NCBI GenBank assembly: GCA_024401025.1
Contig: JAKSLV010000013.1
Span: forward strand, 1 to 38,038
Direction of reading: 5' to 3'
Length of the DNA: 38,038 nt
From: Bacteroidales bacterium
Lineage (GTDB): Bacteria; Bacteroidota; Bacteroidia; Bacteroidales; UBA3824
Part shown: in pieces, positions 31,621 to 38,038 of the stretch
Numbering within the stretch: position 1 is the stretch's first letter
Layout: every line of letters starts with the position of its first letter
Position numbers and translations under genes: made by a program
The notes under the pieces: model-generated
What the model saw: the letters and a program-made list of their open reading frames with translations, nothing else
Told to the model about the DNA's origin: nothing
Database searches by the model: none

Positions 31621-33742
31621 TTTCGGTATTTTGTGGGTGGGTTAGGGTAGCGGCTATCTTGTCACCCTCGGGGCTCAGGTCGGCCACAATCTCGTCGCCG
31701 TCCTTGATGTCCACGCCTATGATGGCGGCGGCCAGCTCGTCTTCCAGATACTTCTGGATGGCTCGCTTTAGAGGACGCGCGCCGAATTTTGGATCGAAAC
31801 CCTTCTCCGCAATAAAGTCCTTGGCCTTGTCGGTGAGAGTCAGCTTCAGTTTCATCTGCTGTATGCGCTTGTAGAGTCCTGCAAGCTCTATGTCGATGAT
31901 CTGGTGGATGTTCTCGCGTGTAAGGCTGTTGAACGACAAAATGTCATCTATTCGGTTCAGGAATTCGGGAGCGAAAGCCTTCTTCAGGGCCTTCTCCACG
32001 ATTGCCTTGTTGTTCTCGTCGCTGTTTTCGCCCGATCCAAAACCCATTCCATGTCCGTAGCTCTGTATGTCGCGCGCGCCGATGTTGGATGTCATTATTA
32101 TTATTGTGTTCTTGAAATCTATCTTTCGGCCTGATGCGTCTGTCAAGTGTCCCTCGTCGAGTATCTGGAGCAGGATGTTGAACACCTCGGGATTAGCCTT
32201 CTCTATCTCGTCTAGCAGCACAATGGAGTATGGCTTGCGTCTCACCTTCTCGGTAAGCTGGCCGCCCTCGTCGTATCCTATGTATCCCGGAGCGGCGCCG
32301 ATAAGGCGCGATACCGAGTATTTCTCCATATACTCGCTCATATCCAGGCGGATAAGGGCATCCTTCGAATCAAACAGATACTCGGCAAGTATCTTGGCGA
32401 GCTGTGTTTTGCCCACGCCAGTTGGACCCAGGAATATGAACGATCCTATAGGCTTGCTTGGATCCTTTAGTCCCACGCGGTTTCGCTGGATGCATTTCAC
32501 CACCTTCTCTATTACGTGGTCCTGACCCACAACCTTGCCCTTCAGCATATCGTACATCACCCTTAGACGCTGACCCTCGGCCTGCGCCACTCTGGCAACT
32601 GGCACACCGGTCATCATCGCTATCACCTCCTCGATGTTCTCCACATCCACGGTCTGGCGGTTTTTGCTGAGGTTTTTCTCCCATTTGTCGCGCTCCTTCT
32701 GCAAAAGCTGCTCCAGCTCCTTCTGCTTGTCGCGGTGGCTGGCGGCCAGCTCGAAGTTCTGGTTCTGGATGGCCTTGTCCTTCTCCACCTTTACGTCGGC
32801 TATCTGCTCCTCGTATTCGCTTATCGATTCGGGAACGGTGATGTTGGAGATGTGCACCTTCGATCCGGCCTCGTCAAGTGCGTCTATGGCCTTGTCGGGC
32901 AGGCAACGGTCGCTTATGTATCTGTCGGAGAGCTTCACGCAGGCCTCTATTGCGGCAGGTGTGTAGGTTACATTGTGGTGGCTCTCGTACTTGTCCTTTA
33001 TGTTGTTGAGTATCTCGATGGATTCTTCCACTGATGCCGGCTCCAATATGATTTTCTGAAACCTGCGCTCCAGCGCTCCGTCCTTCTCGATGTGCTCGCG
33101 GTATTCCTTCAGGGTGGTGGCTCCTATGCACTGGATCTCGCCGCGTGCAAGGGCGGGCTTCAGCATGTTGCTGGCATCCATCGATCCGCTGGCATTGCCG
33201 GCGCCTATCAGCTGATGTATCTCGTCGATAAAGAGGATTACGTTCTTGTTTCGCGACAGCTCGTCCAGGATGGATTTCATCCTCTCCTCAAACTGTCCGC
33301 GGTATTTTGTGCCGGCCACAAGAGATCCCAGGTCAAGGGAGATAATCCTCTTGCCGTAAAGTACCCTTGATACCTGCTTCTGCACAATCTTTATCGCAAG
33401 ACCCTCTGCCACAGCCGATTTGCCAACTCCGGGCTCTCCGATGAGCACTGGGTTGTTTTTCTTTCGGCGGCTGAGTATCTGCACCATTCGCTCTATTTCC
33501 TTGCTTCTGCCTACTATGGGATCCAGCTTGTTTTCCTCGGCAGCCTTGGTGAGGTCGGTGCCGAAATTGTCGAGCACGGGAGTCTCTCCATTTTCCTGCG
33601 ATTTCGACTGCTGCTCGTCATTCTTCTTGGAGCCTTCGTAGTCATCGTCCTCGTCCTCATCCTCTTCAGGAATCTCGGCCTGGGCTTTGGGCTCCGGTAA
33701 ATATCTCTCTATCAATTTGTAATTTATATCCGTTTCTATCAT
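31613..33742 (-). CDS. clpC: ClpC-type AAA+ unfoldase lacking the N-terminal domain
   Basis: This 709-residue protein has both AAA+ rings. D1 has Walker A GEPGVGKS at 102-109 and Walker [10 protein letters not shown] short ClpC-type middle domain has a UVR-like motif ([16 protein letters not shown]). D2 has GPTGVGKT and [10 protein letters not shown]2 loop with GMGFGSG could serve as the ClpP-docking tripeptide. Unlike usual ClpC of about 840 residues, it starts just before the acidic linker ([11 protein letters not shown]); the N-domain of about 130 residues is missing. The 158 bases upstream have no coding potential and then a gene on the other strand starts. The Hpt gene follows with an 8-base overlap. 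Confidence 0.93.
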   Translation of the reverse strand: MIETDINYKLIERYLPEPKAQAEIPEEDEDEDDDYEGSKKNDEQQSKSQENGETPVLDNFGTDLTKAAEENKLDPIVGRSKEIERMVQILSRRKKNNPVLIGEPGVGKSAVAEGLAIKIVQKQVSRVLYGKRIISLDLGSLVAGTKYRGQFEERMKSILDELSRNKNVILFIDEIHQLIGAGNASGSMDASNMLKPALARGEIQCIGATTLKEYREHIEKDGALERRFQKIILEPASVEESIEILNNIKDKYESHHNVTYTPAAIEACVKLSDRYISDRCLPDKAIDALDEAGSKVHISNITVPESISEYEEQIADVKVEKDKAIQNQNFELAASHRDKQKELEQLLQKERDKWEKNLSKNRQTVDVENIEEVIAMMTGVPVARVAQAEGQRLRVMYDMLKGKVVGQDHVIEKVVKCIQRNRVGLKDPSKPIGSFIFLGPTGVGKTQLAKILAEYLFDSKDALIRLDMSEYMEKYSVSRLIGAAPGYIGYDEGGQLTEKVRRKPYSIVLLDEIEKANPEVFNILLQILDEGHLTDASGRKIDFKNTIIIMTSNIGARDIQSYGHGMGFGSGENSDENNKAIVEKALKKAFAPEFLNRIDDILSFNSLTRENIHQIIDIELAGLYKRIQQMKLKLTLTDKAKDFIAEKGFDPKFGARPLKRAIQKYLEDELAAAIIGVDIKDGDEIVADLSPEGDKIAATLTHPQNTEND

Positions 33743-33778
33743 AATGTAGTATTATTGTAATCATTATTTTTCCGAGTC

Positions 33779-33786
33779 CAAATTTA
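33779..33786 (-). promoter_or_regulatory. -7 box for the clpC-like gene
   Basis: The minus strand reads TAAATTTG, 36 bases before the ATG at 33742. A TTTG partner at the right distance is not present. This supports the short start without an N-domain. Confidence 0.6.
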
Positions 33787-33848
33787 ATGATTCTGTTTTA
33801 TATTTATAAATAAAATTACAAAAAAATTTGTTAAACTAACCAAATTTT

Positions 33849-33880
33849 TTTGTGTCGGATATTTGTTTTTCATAAATTTG
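33849..33880 (+). promoter_or_regulatory. Promoter of the 33901 operon
   Basis: TTTG (33849-33852), 20 bases, TAAATTTG (33873-33880): full match. The GTG start is 20 bases downstream. Confidence 0.75.
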
Positions 33881-33900
33881 TGAAAAATTAAATCAACAAA

Positions 33901-34677
33901 GTGAGACATTTTATTGTATTAGCATTATTGTCCGCAATTGCCTTGGTATCAGTAGACAAGTCATTTGCGCAAGATGCCAGGGTATACGAGGTAAGGGGCA
34001 GGGTATGCAATCCCGATGGTGCCTCCATACAGTTTGCCCATGTTGTAAATATCAATAAGAAATCGGCTTGCATCACCGATACTGCGGGCTGTTTCAGGAT
34101 GCTGATGCTGGCTGCTGATACTGTACGCATATCGTGCATAGGATATTCGCCCACGGGATTCACAATCCGCAAACTGCATTTCGACGAGGATACGCACTCC
34201 ATCGAGCTCGACAACATCGTGATGACTCCCGTGGTCTACGAGCTCTCTACGGTAAATGTGTATGCCGAAAGGTGGAAGTCGTTCCTATTCGATTACACCC
34301 AGATAGAGAAGGAAGACGACCCCTACTACATAAAATCCATCGAGCACTGGCGCGAAAACATCATTGATATGGACGAGCTGAAGCTGATACATCAGGATGC
34401 CAGAGGCGTAGGTTTTGCTCTCAACTTCGATTTCAAGAAACGCCGCGCGCAGAAAAGGATCGAGGAATTCAAGCGTCAGGATGCCCTTAATGCCGAGGTG
34501 GCCGAAAAATACAATCCTCGCATAGTGGCTGATATCACGGGACTTACGGAGGAGGAGGCTGAAAAATTCATTTTCTTCTTCAACCTTCGCCGCGAGTACA
34601 TACTTTCCAAAAACGATTACGACATTTACATATTAGTAAAGCAATTATACAAAGAATACCAATTAATAAACAAATAA
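33901..34677 (+). CDS. Secreted protein with carboxypeptidase-regulatory-like domain
   Basis: The 258-residue product starts at GTG, with a signal peptide (RHFIVLALLSAIALVSVDKSFAQ). Then comes a beta-sandwich of the carboxypeptidase regulatory-like type (VYEVRGRVCNPDGASIQFAHVV, ACITDTAGCFRM, VRISCIGYSP). This domain is the usual N-terminal module of SusC/TonB-dependent receptors, but here it stands alone with a helical C-terminal region (LTEEEAEKFIFFFNLRREYIL). It is the first gene of an operon with a lipid A-type acyltransferase (3-base gap) and comF. A chaperone or envelope role is possible; function is unknown. Confidence 0.85.
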   Translation: MRHFIVLALLSAIALVSVDKSFAQDARVYEVRGRVCNPDGASIQFAHVVNINKKSACITDTAGCFRMLMLAADTVRISCIGYSPTGFTIRKLHFDEDTHSIELDNIVMTPVVYELSTVNVYAERWKSFLFDYTQIEKEDDPYYIKSIEHWRENIIDMDELKLIHQDARGVGFALNFDFKKRRAQKRIEEFKRQDALNAEVAEKYNPRIVADITGLTEEEAEKFIFFFNLRREYILSKNDYDIYILVKQLYKEYQLINK

Positions 34678-34680
34678 ATT

Positions 34681-35601
34681 ATGAAATTTTTCCAGTATAT
34701 AGCCTACCTGCTATACAGGTTGGTGATTTTCGGATACCGCATTACACCATTCTGGCTGCTCTACATCCAGTCCGACATTGTGGCATTCCTCATTTTCAGG
34801 GTTTTCAGATACAGGGTAAAGGTTGTGGACAAGAACCTCGAGATGTGTTTCCCCGAGAAGAGCAAGGAGGAGCGCGACCAAATCAAGAAGAAATACTACA
34901 CCCACATGGTGGACCTCTTTTTGGAGAGCCTTAAGGGATACACATATCCTGCCGAAAAACTTAAGAAGCGCATCGAATACGACGACCTTAGCATTCCTGA
35001 GCGTCTATATGCCGAGGGCAAGAGTATGATAGTGGCTACCGGCCATCACGGCAACTGGGAGTGGGCCACTCAGACAGTGCTTTTGGAGCACAAGCACCGT
35101 TTTGCAGCCATCTTCAAGCCTCTCAAGAATCAGTATATCAGCAATTTCACTGTAAAATGCCGCGAGGCCAGGGGAACACATTTCTGCCCAATAGAGAAAT
35201 CAAAATTTGTATTCGCAATGCGCGAGCAGAGGCCTATGGGATTTGTAATGGCCGGCGATCAGAATGCTCCAAACCTCAAGAGAGCCATCTGGGTGGATTT
35301 CTTCGGAATGCAGACAGCCTGCCTCCATGGCATCGAGTTTTACGCCAAGATGTTCAACCTTCCCGTCATCTATATGGAATCGCGGAAGGTAAAGCGCGGC
35401 TATTACCGTCAGTACGTGTATATGATCTGCGAAGACCCTTCCAAGGCAGCTCCTGGCGAGATCACACAGAAATACATGTCGAAGCTGGAGGAAGTTATGC
35501 GTAATCAGCCTGAGACTTGGCTCTGGAGCCACAAGCGCTGGAAAGCCACCAAAAACCCCGACGGCACTGTAGATTACGGCAAACTTTACAAAAACCTTTA
35601 G
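34681..35601 (+). CDS. Lipid A biosynthesis-type acyltransferase (LpxL/HtrB family)
   Basis: LpxL/HtrB enzymes transfer a secondary acyl chain to lipid A at the inner membrane. The 306-residue product has an N-terminal hydrophobic region and the HX4E catalytic motif as His122 to Glu127 in GHHGNWE. Further family features are LYAEGKSMIVATG, the KPLKNQYISNF segment, and GDQNAPNLKRAIWVDFFG. Family membership is clear from these motifs; which acyl position it serves is not. The gene lies 3 bases after the previous stop and 2 bases before comF. Confidence 0.92.
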   Translation: MKFFQYIAYLLYRLVIFGYRITPFWLLYIQSDIVAFLIFRVFRYRVKVVDKNLEMCFPEKSKEERDQIKKKYYTHMVDLFLESLKGYTYPAEKLKKRIEYDDLSIPERLYAEGKSMIVATGHHGNWEWATQTVLLEHKHRFAAIFKPLKNQYISNFTVKCREARGTHFCPIEKSKFVFAMREQRPMGFVMAGDQNAPNLKRAIWVDFFGMQTACLHGIEFYAKMFNLPVIYMESRKVKRGYYRQYVYMICEDPSKAAPGEITQKYMSKLEEVMRNQPETWLWSHKRWKATKNPDGTVDYGKLYKNL

Positions 35602-35603
35602 CA

Positions 35604-36317
35604 ATGGGAATTTTGGGAATATTGAGGACTGCTGTAAAAGATGTGGTCGATATCCTGTGTCCACCGATATGTCTGGGATGTGGACGCAGGATTCAGAATG
35701 ATTTCGAACATCTTATATGCGCCGAATGTCTCACAACATATCCCAAAGTGGACCATTACAAGCACGACGAAAACGAAGTAACCGATTTTTTCTATAGCCA
35801 GTCGGTAAAAATAGATTACGGATGCTGCTTTTTTCAGTTCCAGAAAGGCGATACCACCCAACACCTGATCCACAACATAAAATACTATGGACATCCCGAA
35901 CTGGGTGTAAAGCTGGGCAGGATAGCAGCCAAGATTCTTAAACCATACAATCGTTTTGGGAATGCCGATTTCATTATTCCAGTGCCAATGCACCCCGACA
36001 AACTAAAGAAGAGGGGTTTCAATCAGGCCGAACGGATAGCCAAGGGTATATCTGAGGTCTATGGTATCAAGGTAAAAGAGGGGATATTGTTAAAAACTGT
36101 TAATTCCTCGTCTCAGACCACTATGAATAAAAGTCAGCGAGCCGAAAACTCCAGCAAGATTTTCGGATTTACTGATGTAGACGATAGCGACAAAAATCAT
36201 TACCTTATCGTAGACGACGTTTTCACAACAGGATCCACGCTTTTGGCCTGTGCTCAAAAGCTGCGGGAGGCCAGGCCAAACTGCACTATCAGCGTTTTCG
36301 CATTGGGAAAAGCATAA
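35604..36317 (+). CDS. comF: ComF family phosphoribosyltransferase-like protein
   Basis: The 237-residue product has an N-terminal zinc-finger pattern (Cys19, Cys23, Cys26, then CAEC at 39-42). The body shows YYGHPELGVKLG, IPVPMHPDKLKKRGFNQAE, and a PRPP-binding-like VDDVFTTGSTL. ComF proteins take part in DNA uptake in competent bacteria, and are widespread in species with no known competence. The frame is open further upstream, inside the acyltransferase gene, but the ATG 2 bases after that stop gives the typical ComF N-terminus. It ends at a strong terminator. Confidence 0.93.
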   Translation: MGILGILRTAVKDVVDILCPPICLGCGRRIQNDFEHLICAECLTTYPKVDHYKHDENEVTDFFYSQSVKIDYGCCFFQFQKGDTTQHLIHNIKYYGHPELGVKLGRIAAKILKPYNRFGNADFIIPVPMHPDKLKKRGFNQAERIAKGISEVYGIKVKEGILLKTVNSSSQTTMNKSQRAENSSKIFGFTDVDDSDKNHYLIVDDVFTTGSTLLACAQKLREARPNCTISVFALGKA

Positions 36318-36358
36318 AAAAAACGGGTCAGATTTCTATGAAATCTGACCCGTTTTTA
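36317..36358. terminator. Bidirectional terminator
   Basis: A perfect 17-bp stem, AAAACGGGTCAGATTTC (36320-36336) with GAAATCTGACCCGTTTT (36340-36356), loop TAT, lies between comF and the convergent lipoprotein gene. Confidence 0.94.
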
Positions 36359-36380
36359 GTTGAAATATTGTTGTACTAGA

Positions 36381-36992
36381 TTAGAAACCCAAGCAAGAAA
36401 TCTGACCATTGGTGATTTCCATAGTCTCCTTGGCTGAGTTCATCAACTTGGCAGAGAAAGTGCCATTGATGTAAGTGTTGTTGATAGTGATGTTGATGTT
36501 GCACTGTGTAGAGAACCACATAGAAGCCTTGTCAGACTCGTCCTTAGATGATCTGTAGACAACGAAAGCATCCACAGTACCCTTGAGGGCATCGCTGATA
36601 GAACCACCCTGAAGGTAATCGATAAGGAGCTGAGTAGCATTAACACCGCCATTTACAGATCCTACAAAACCCTTGCCACCCTTAAAAGTGATCGACATGA
36701 AAGCGCCGGTAGCCTTGTCGTAGCCGTAAATAGTGGTCTTCTCGTCGGAAGTCTTGAAAAAGTCAAGAATCTTGATGGTTGATCCAGTGATTTTTGAATC
36801 CTCTGTACCATCGTTAGCCTTGGTGTAGTGGGCAGCAGCAGTGCCATTGAAAGGCTTGCCATTGGTATTGCAAGTCAATGAAGCGATGAATGAAGGCTTT
36901 GCATCGTCATCGTCGTCGTCATCTTTGCCGCAAGAAACCAATACAAACGCGCAAAGAGTGAGAGCCATAAGGCTGAAAAATAGTTTTTTCAT
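36381..36992 (-). CDS. Putative surface lipoprotein with poly-Asp tether
   Basis: The 203-residue product has a lipoprotein signal (MKKLFFSLMALTLCAFVLVSC) and begins its mature part CGKDDDDDDDAKP. A cysteine followed by a run of Asp fits the Bacteroidota lipoprotein export signal, suggesting display on the cell surface. The remainder is beta-rich with Asn/Thr/Gly (CNTNGKPFNGTAAAHYTK, ITGSTIKILDFF, NINITINNTYINGTFSAKL), with a calycin-like feel; no family is recognised. Codon use is more uniform (GTAGCC, CTTGAG) than in its neighbours, hinting at high expression. A -7 box lies upstream. Confidence 0.85.
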   Translation of the reverse strand: MKKLFFSLMALTLCAFVLVSCGKDDDDDDDAKPSFIASLTCNTNGKPFNGTAAAHYTKANDGTEDSKITGSTIKILDFFKTSDEKTTIYGYDKATGAFMSITFKGGKGFVGSVNGGVNATQLLIDYLQGGSISDALKGTVDAFVVYRSSKDESDKASMWFSTQCNINITINNTYINGTFSAKLMNSAKETMEITNGQISCLGF

Positions 36993-37029
36993 TGTTGTAT
37001 GTAATTTAGTTTGTAATTATTATTGACTA

Positions 37030-37037
37030 CAAAGTTA
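37030..37037 (-). promoter_or_regulatory. -7 box of the lipoprotein gene
   Basis: The minus strand reads TAACTTTG followed by T, 38 bases before the ATG at 36992. The upstream TTTG is not obvious. Confidence 0.6.
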
Positions 37038-37811
37038 TCAATAAAAGTAAATTTGTATAACTATTTAACGTTAACAATTCGTTATTGTTTTATCATCAGT
37101 AAAAAAATCACATAAATTAACATAAGTTCTACGAATTCTTAAAAACGTCGCTTCGCTCAAAATTTTTCAAAAATCTTTTTTTATTACTTAAATAATCGGG
37201 CATAATCTCTTTGTCACTTTCGTAACCCGCGATTGAGAAACACCAGATAATGTTCATTAGAAAAAAATGCTAACTCACAGTGGGATAGGGGAGTAGGGGC
37301 TTTGAAGTTGATATAGAAAATTTTCAAACAGCATATTTTATGCCAATAAAAATCAGTTTTCATATCAAGAAAGATTTTTCTCGAAAAGTAAAGTATAAAT
37401 TCCAAACTGCCTAAAACCGAAAAAAAATAGTGAAATTTTAAGTCCCCTATTTCTATTTAACATAATATTATTGATATAAATTAATTCCTGTCCAATGCAG
37501 GAATATTATAATCTATGATAAGATATGCAATATATGGTGTAGGAGGGCAATATATGGCGTTTTTTGCACTTTTTGGGCAATTTTTGATTTTGCCGCCAAA
37601 TTTCGTGAAATCACTGTATTTCGCATATCTGGATGCCTCCCTGGCCGTAGACCAAAATATTGCAATCTTATATTTAACATAATATTAATTATCAGACAAA
37701 AGGGATGAAGTTTCCTGAAGTCGTCTTGAATAGGAAAATTGTCAAAATTAATGGAATTTGATGAAAAAACACAGAATTTTATAAAATATAGCATAAAATT
37801 GGTGTAAATAA
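37038..37811. other. Non-coding AT-rich stretch
   Basis: No credible gene is seen. The two open frames here (63 and 93 residues, minus strand) have low-complexity translations. Contents: TAAGTTCTACGAA (37123-37135), a match in inverse orientation to the tail of the repeat at 239-358; a small hairpin ATTCCTG/CAGGAAT (37484-37504); and a 13-base near-repeat GCAATATATGGTG/GCAATATATGGCG (37527-37539 and 37547-37559). Confidence 0.6.
37454..37687. repeat. 17-bp direct repeat pair flanking about 200 bp
   Basis: TATTTAACATAATATTA occurs at 37454-37470 and 37671-37687 in the same orientation. Between them lie the short hairpin and the two 13-base near-repeats. No ORF is present. Confidence 0.6.
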
Positions 37812-37885
37812 CGTGAATTCAATGAATTGTAAAGTTTCGCACAGATATCACAGATAAATCGGTGTTATCTGTGTCATCAGTGCGA
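37812..37885. repeat. Composite palindromic repeat, right copy
   Basis: CGTGAATTCAATGAATTG leads into TCGCACAGATATCACAGATAA (37837-37857) and its partner arm TTATCTGTGTCATCAGTGCGA (37865-37885). The arms differ at 3 of 21 positions. It is oriented opposite to the copy at 239-358 and preserves the same asymmetry: one TCGCACAGATATCAC arm and one TCGCACTGATGACAC arm. Confidence 0.75.
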
Positions 37886-37934
37886 TAAAAACATATAATA
37901 AGTAGATTTTTGATAAACAAACACAGATATTAAT

Positions 37935-37972
37935 AAAAAACGGGCTGAAATTCGAAAATTTCAGCCCGTTTT
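37935..37972 (-). terminator. Terminator of the gene at the right edge
   Basis: AAAACGGGCTGAAATT (37937-37952) pairs perfectly with AATTTCAGCCCGTTTT (37957-37972), loop CGAA. The flanking A run on the plus strand gives a T run on the minus strand, 29 bases after the stop at 38002. Confidence 0.92.
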
Positions 37973-38001
37973 ATAATAGTTTCTAAATGTCTGATTCAGA
38001 A

Positions 38002-38038
38002 TTACTGCTCAAGAAGACCCTTAACTCTGTTGTAGTTG
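38002..38038 (-). CDS. 3' end of a coding sequence cut off by the window
   Basis: The minus strand reads NYNRVKGLLEQ then TAA (38004-38002), with a strong terminator after it. Twelve or so codons are too few to assign a function. Confidence 0.6.
   Translation of the reverse strand, partial: NYNRVKGLLEQ

Noticed and set aside
35517-35603. Extended start of ComF inside the acyltransferase gene
   Set aside because: The ATG at 35604, 2 bases after the previous stop, gives the normal zinc-finger N-terminus.
37214-37794. Two small minus-strand ORFs of 63 and 93 residues
   Set aside because: Their composition is AT-driven, they have no promoter or conserved motif, and one runs across the 17-bp direct repeat; non-coding is more likely.

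Overview
The window looks like chromosomal DNA of a member of the Bacteroidales (Bacteroidota). Upstream regions carry the phylum's promoter pattern (TTTG, about 20 bases, then TAnnTTTG), Shine-Dalgarno-like sites are not evident, and lipoprotein signal peptides are followed by acidic residues as in Bacteroidota surface-export signals. Housekeeping genes (pyrE, yicC, fabG, dapA, mfd, rplS, comF, clpA, clpC) fit the phylum. Genus cannot be fixed by eye. There is no integrase, transposase, rRNA operon or CRISPR array.

Layout. 1-155: two tRNA-Asp genes in tandem, the first cut by the window edge. 239-938: a palindromic intergenic repeat and a small lipoprotein. 1024-8172 (minus strand): a probable operon of hotdog thioesterase, clpS, clpA, aat and a secreted TPR-CHAT protein. 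clpS, clpA and aat form the bacterial N-degron pathway apart from ClpP. 8382-10831 (plus): pyrE, yicC and fabG, with low-complexity palindromes on both sides of yicC. 10983-14368 (plus): an SH3-SH3-muramidase without a signal peptide, overlapping by one base a membrane-anchored vWA protein. 14381-15406 (minus): a four-helix membrane protein and a SiaC/DUF1987 protein. 15608-19610 (plus): a small envelope protein, a DUF6913 protein, dapA and a cytoplasmic GH13 enzyme. 19800-20531: a sigma-54-type promoter ahead of a 67-residue orphan protein, then an XRE regulator on the other strand.

20698-27375 (minus): mfd; a four-gene unit of amidase-SH3, two small coiled-coil membrane proteins and a three-helix membrane protein, arranged like a phage lysis cassette; and a lipoprotein. 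27530-28985: tRNA-Pro(CGG), a membrane TPR protein and rplS. 29243-31620: a GH18 lipoprotein, a histidine kinase with no sensor domain, and an Hpt protein whose 3' end overlaps the kinase gene tail to tail. The Hpt gene is translationally coupled to a ClpC that lacks its N-terminal domain (31613-33742). 33901-36317 (plus): an operon of a carboxypeptidase-regulatory-like protein, a lipid A-type acyltransferase and comF. 36381-36992: a lipoprotein with an aspartate-rich tether. The last kilobase is non-coding, repeat-bearing DNA and the 3' tip of a further gene.

The most unusual content is: (a) two peptidoglycan hydrolases without signal peptides, each with SH3 domains and each linked to uncharacterised membrane proteins; (b) the sigma-54-type promoter driving a tiny orphan protein; (c) the ClpC without N-domain coupled to an Hpt protein that faces an orphan kinase; (d) the TPR-CHAT protein at the end of the N-degron operon; and (e) a composite palindromic repeat found at both window ends and inside the clp/aat operon.
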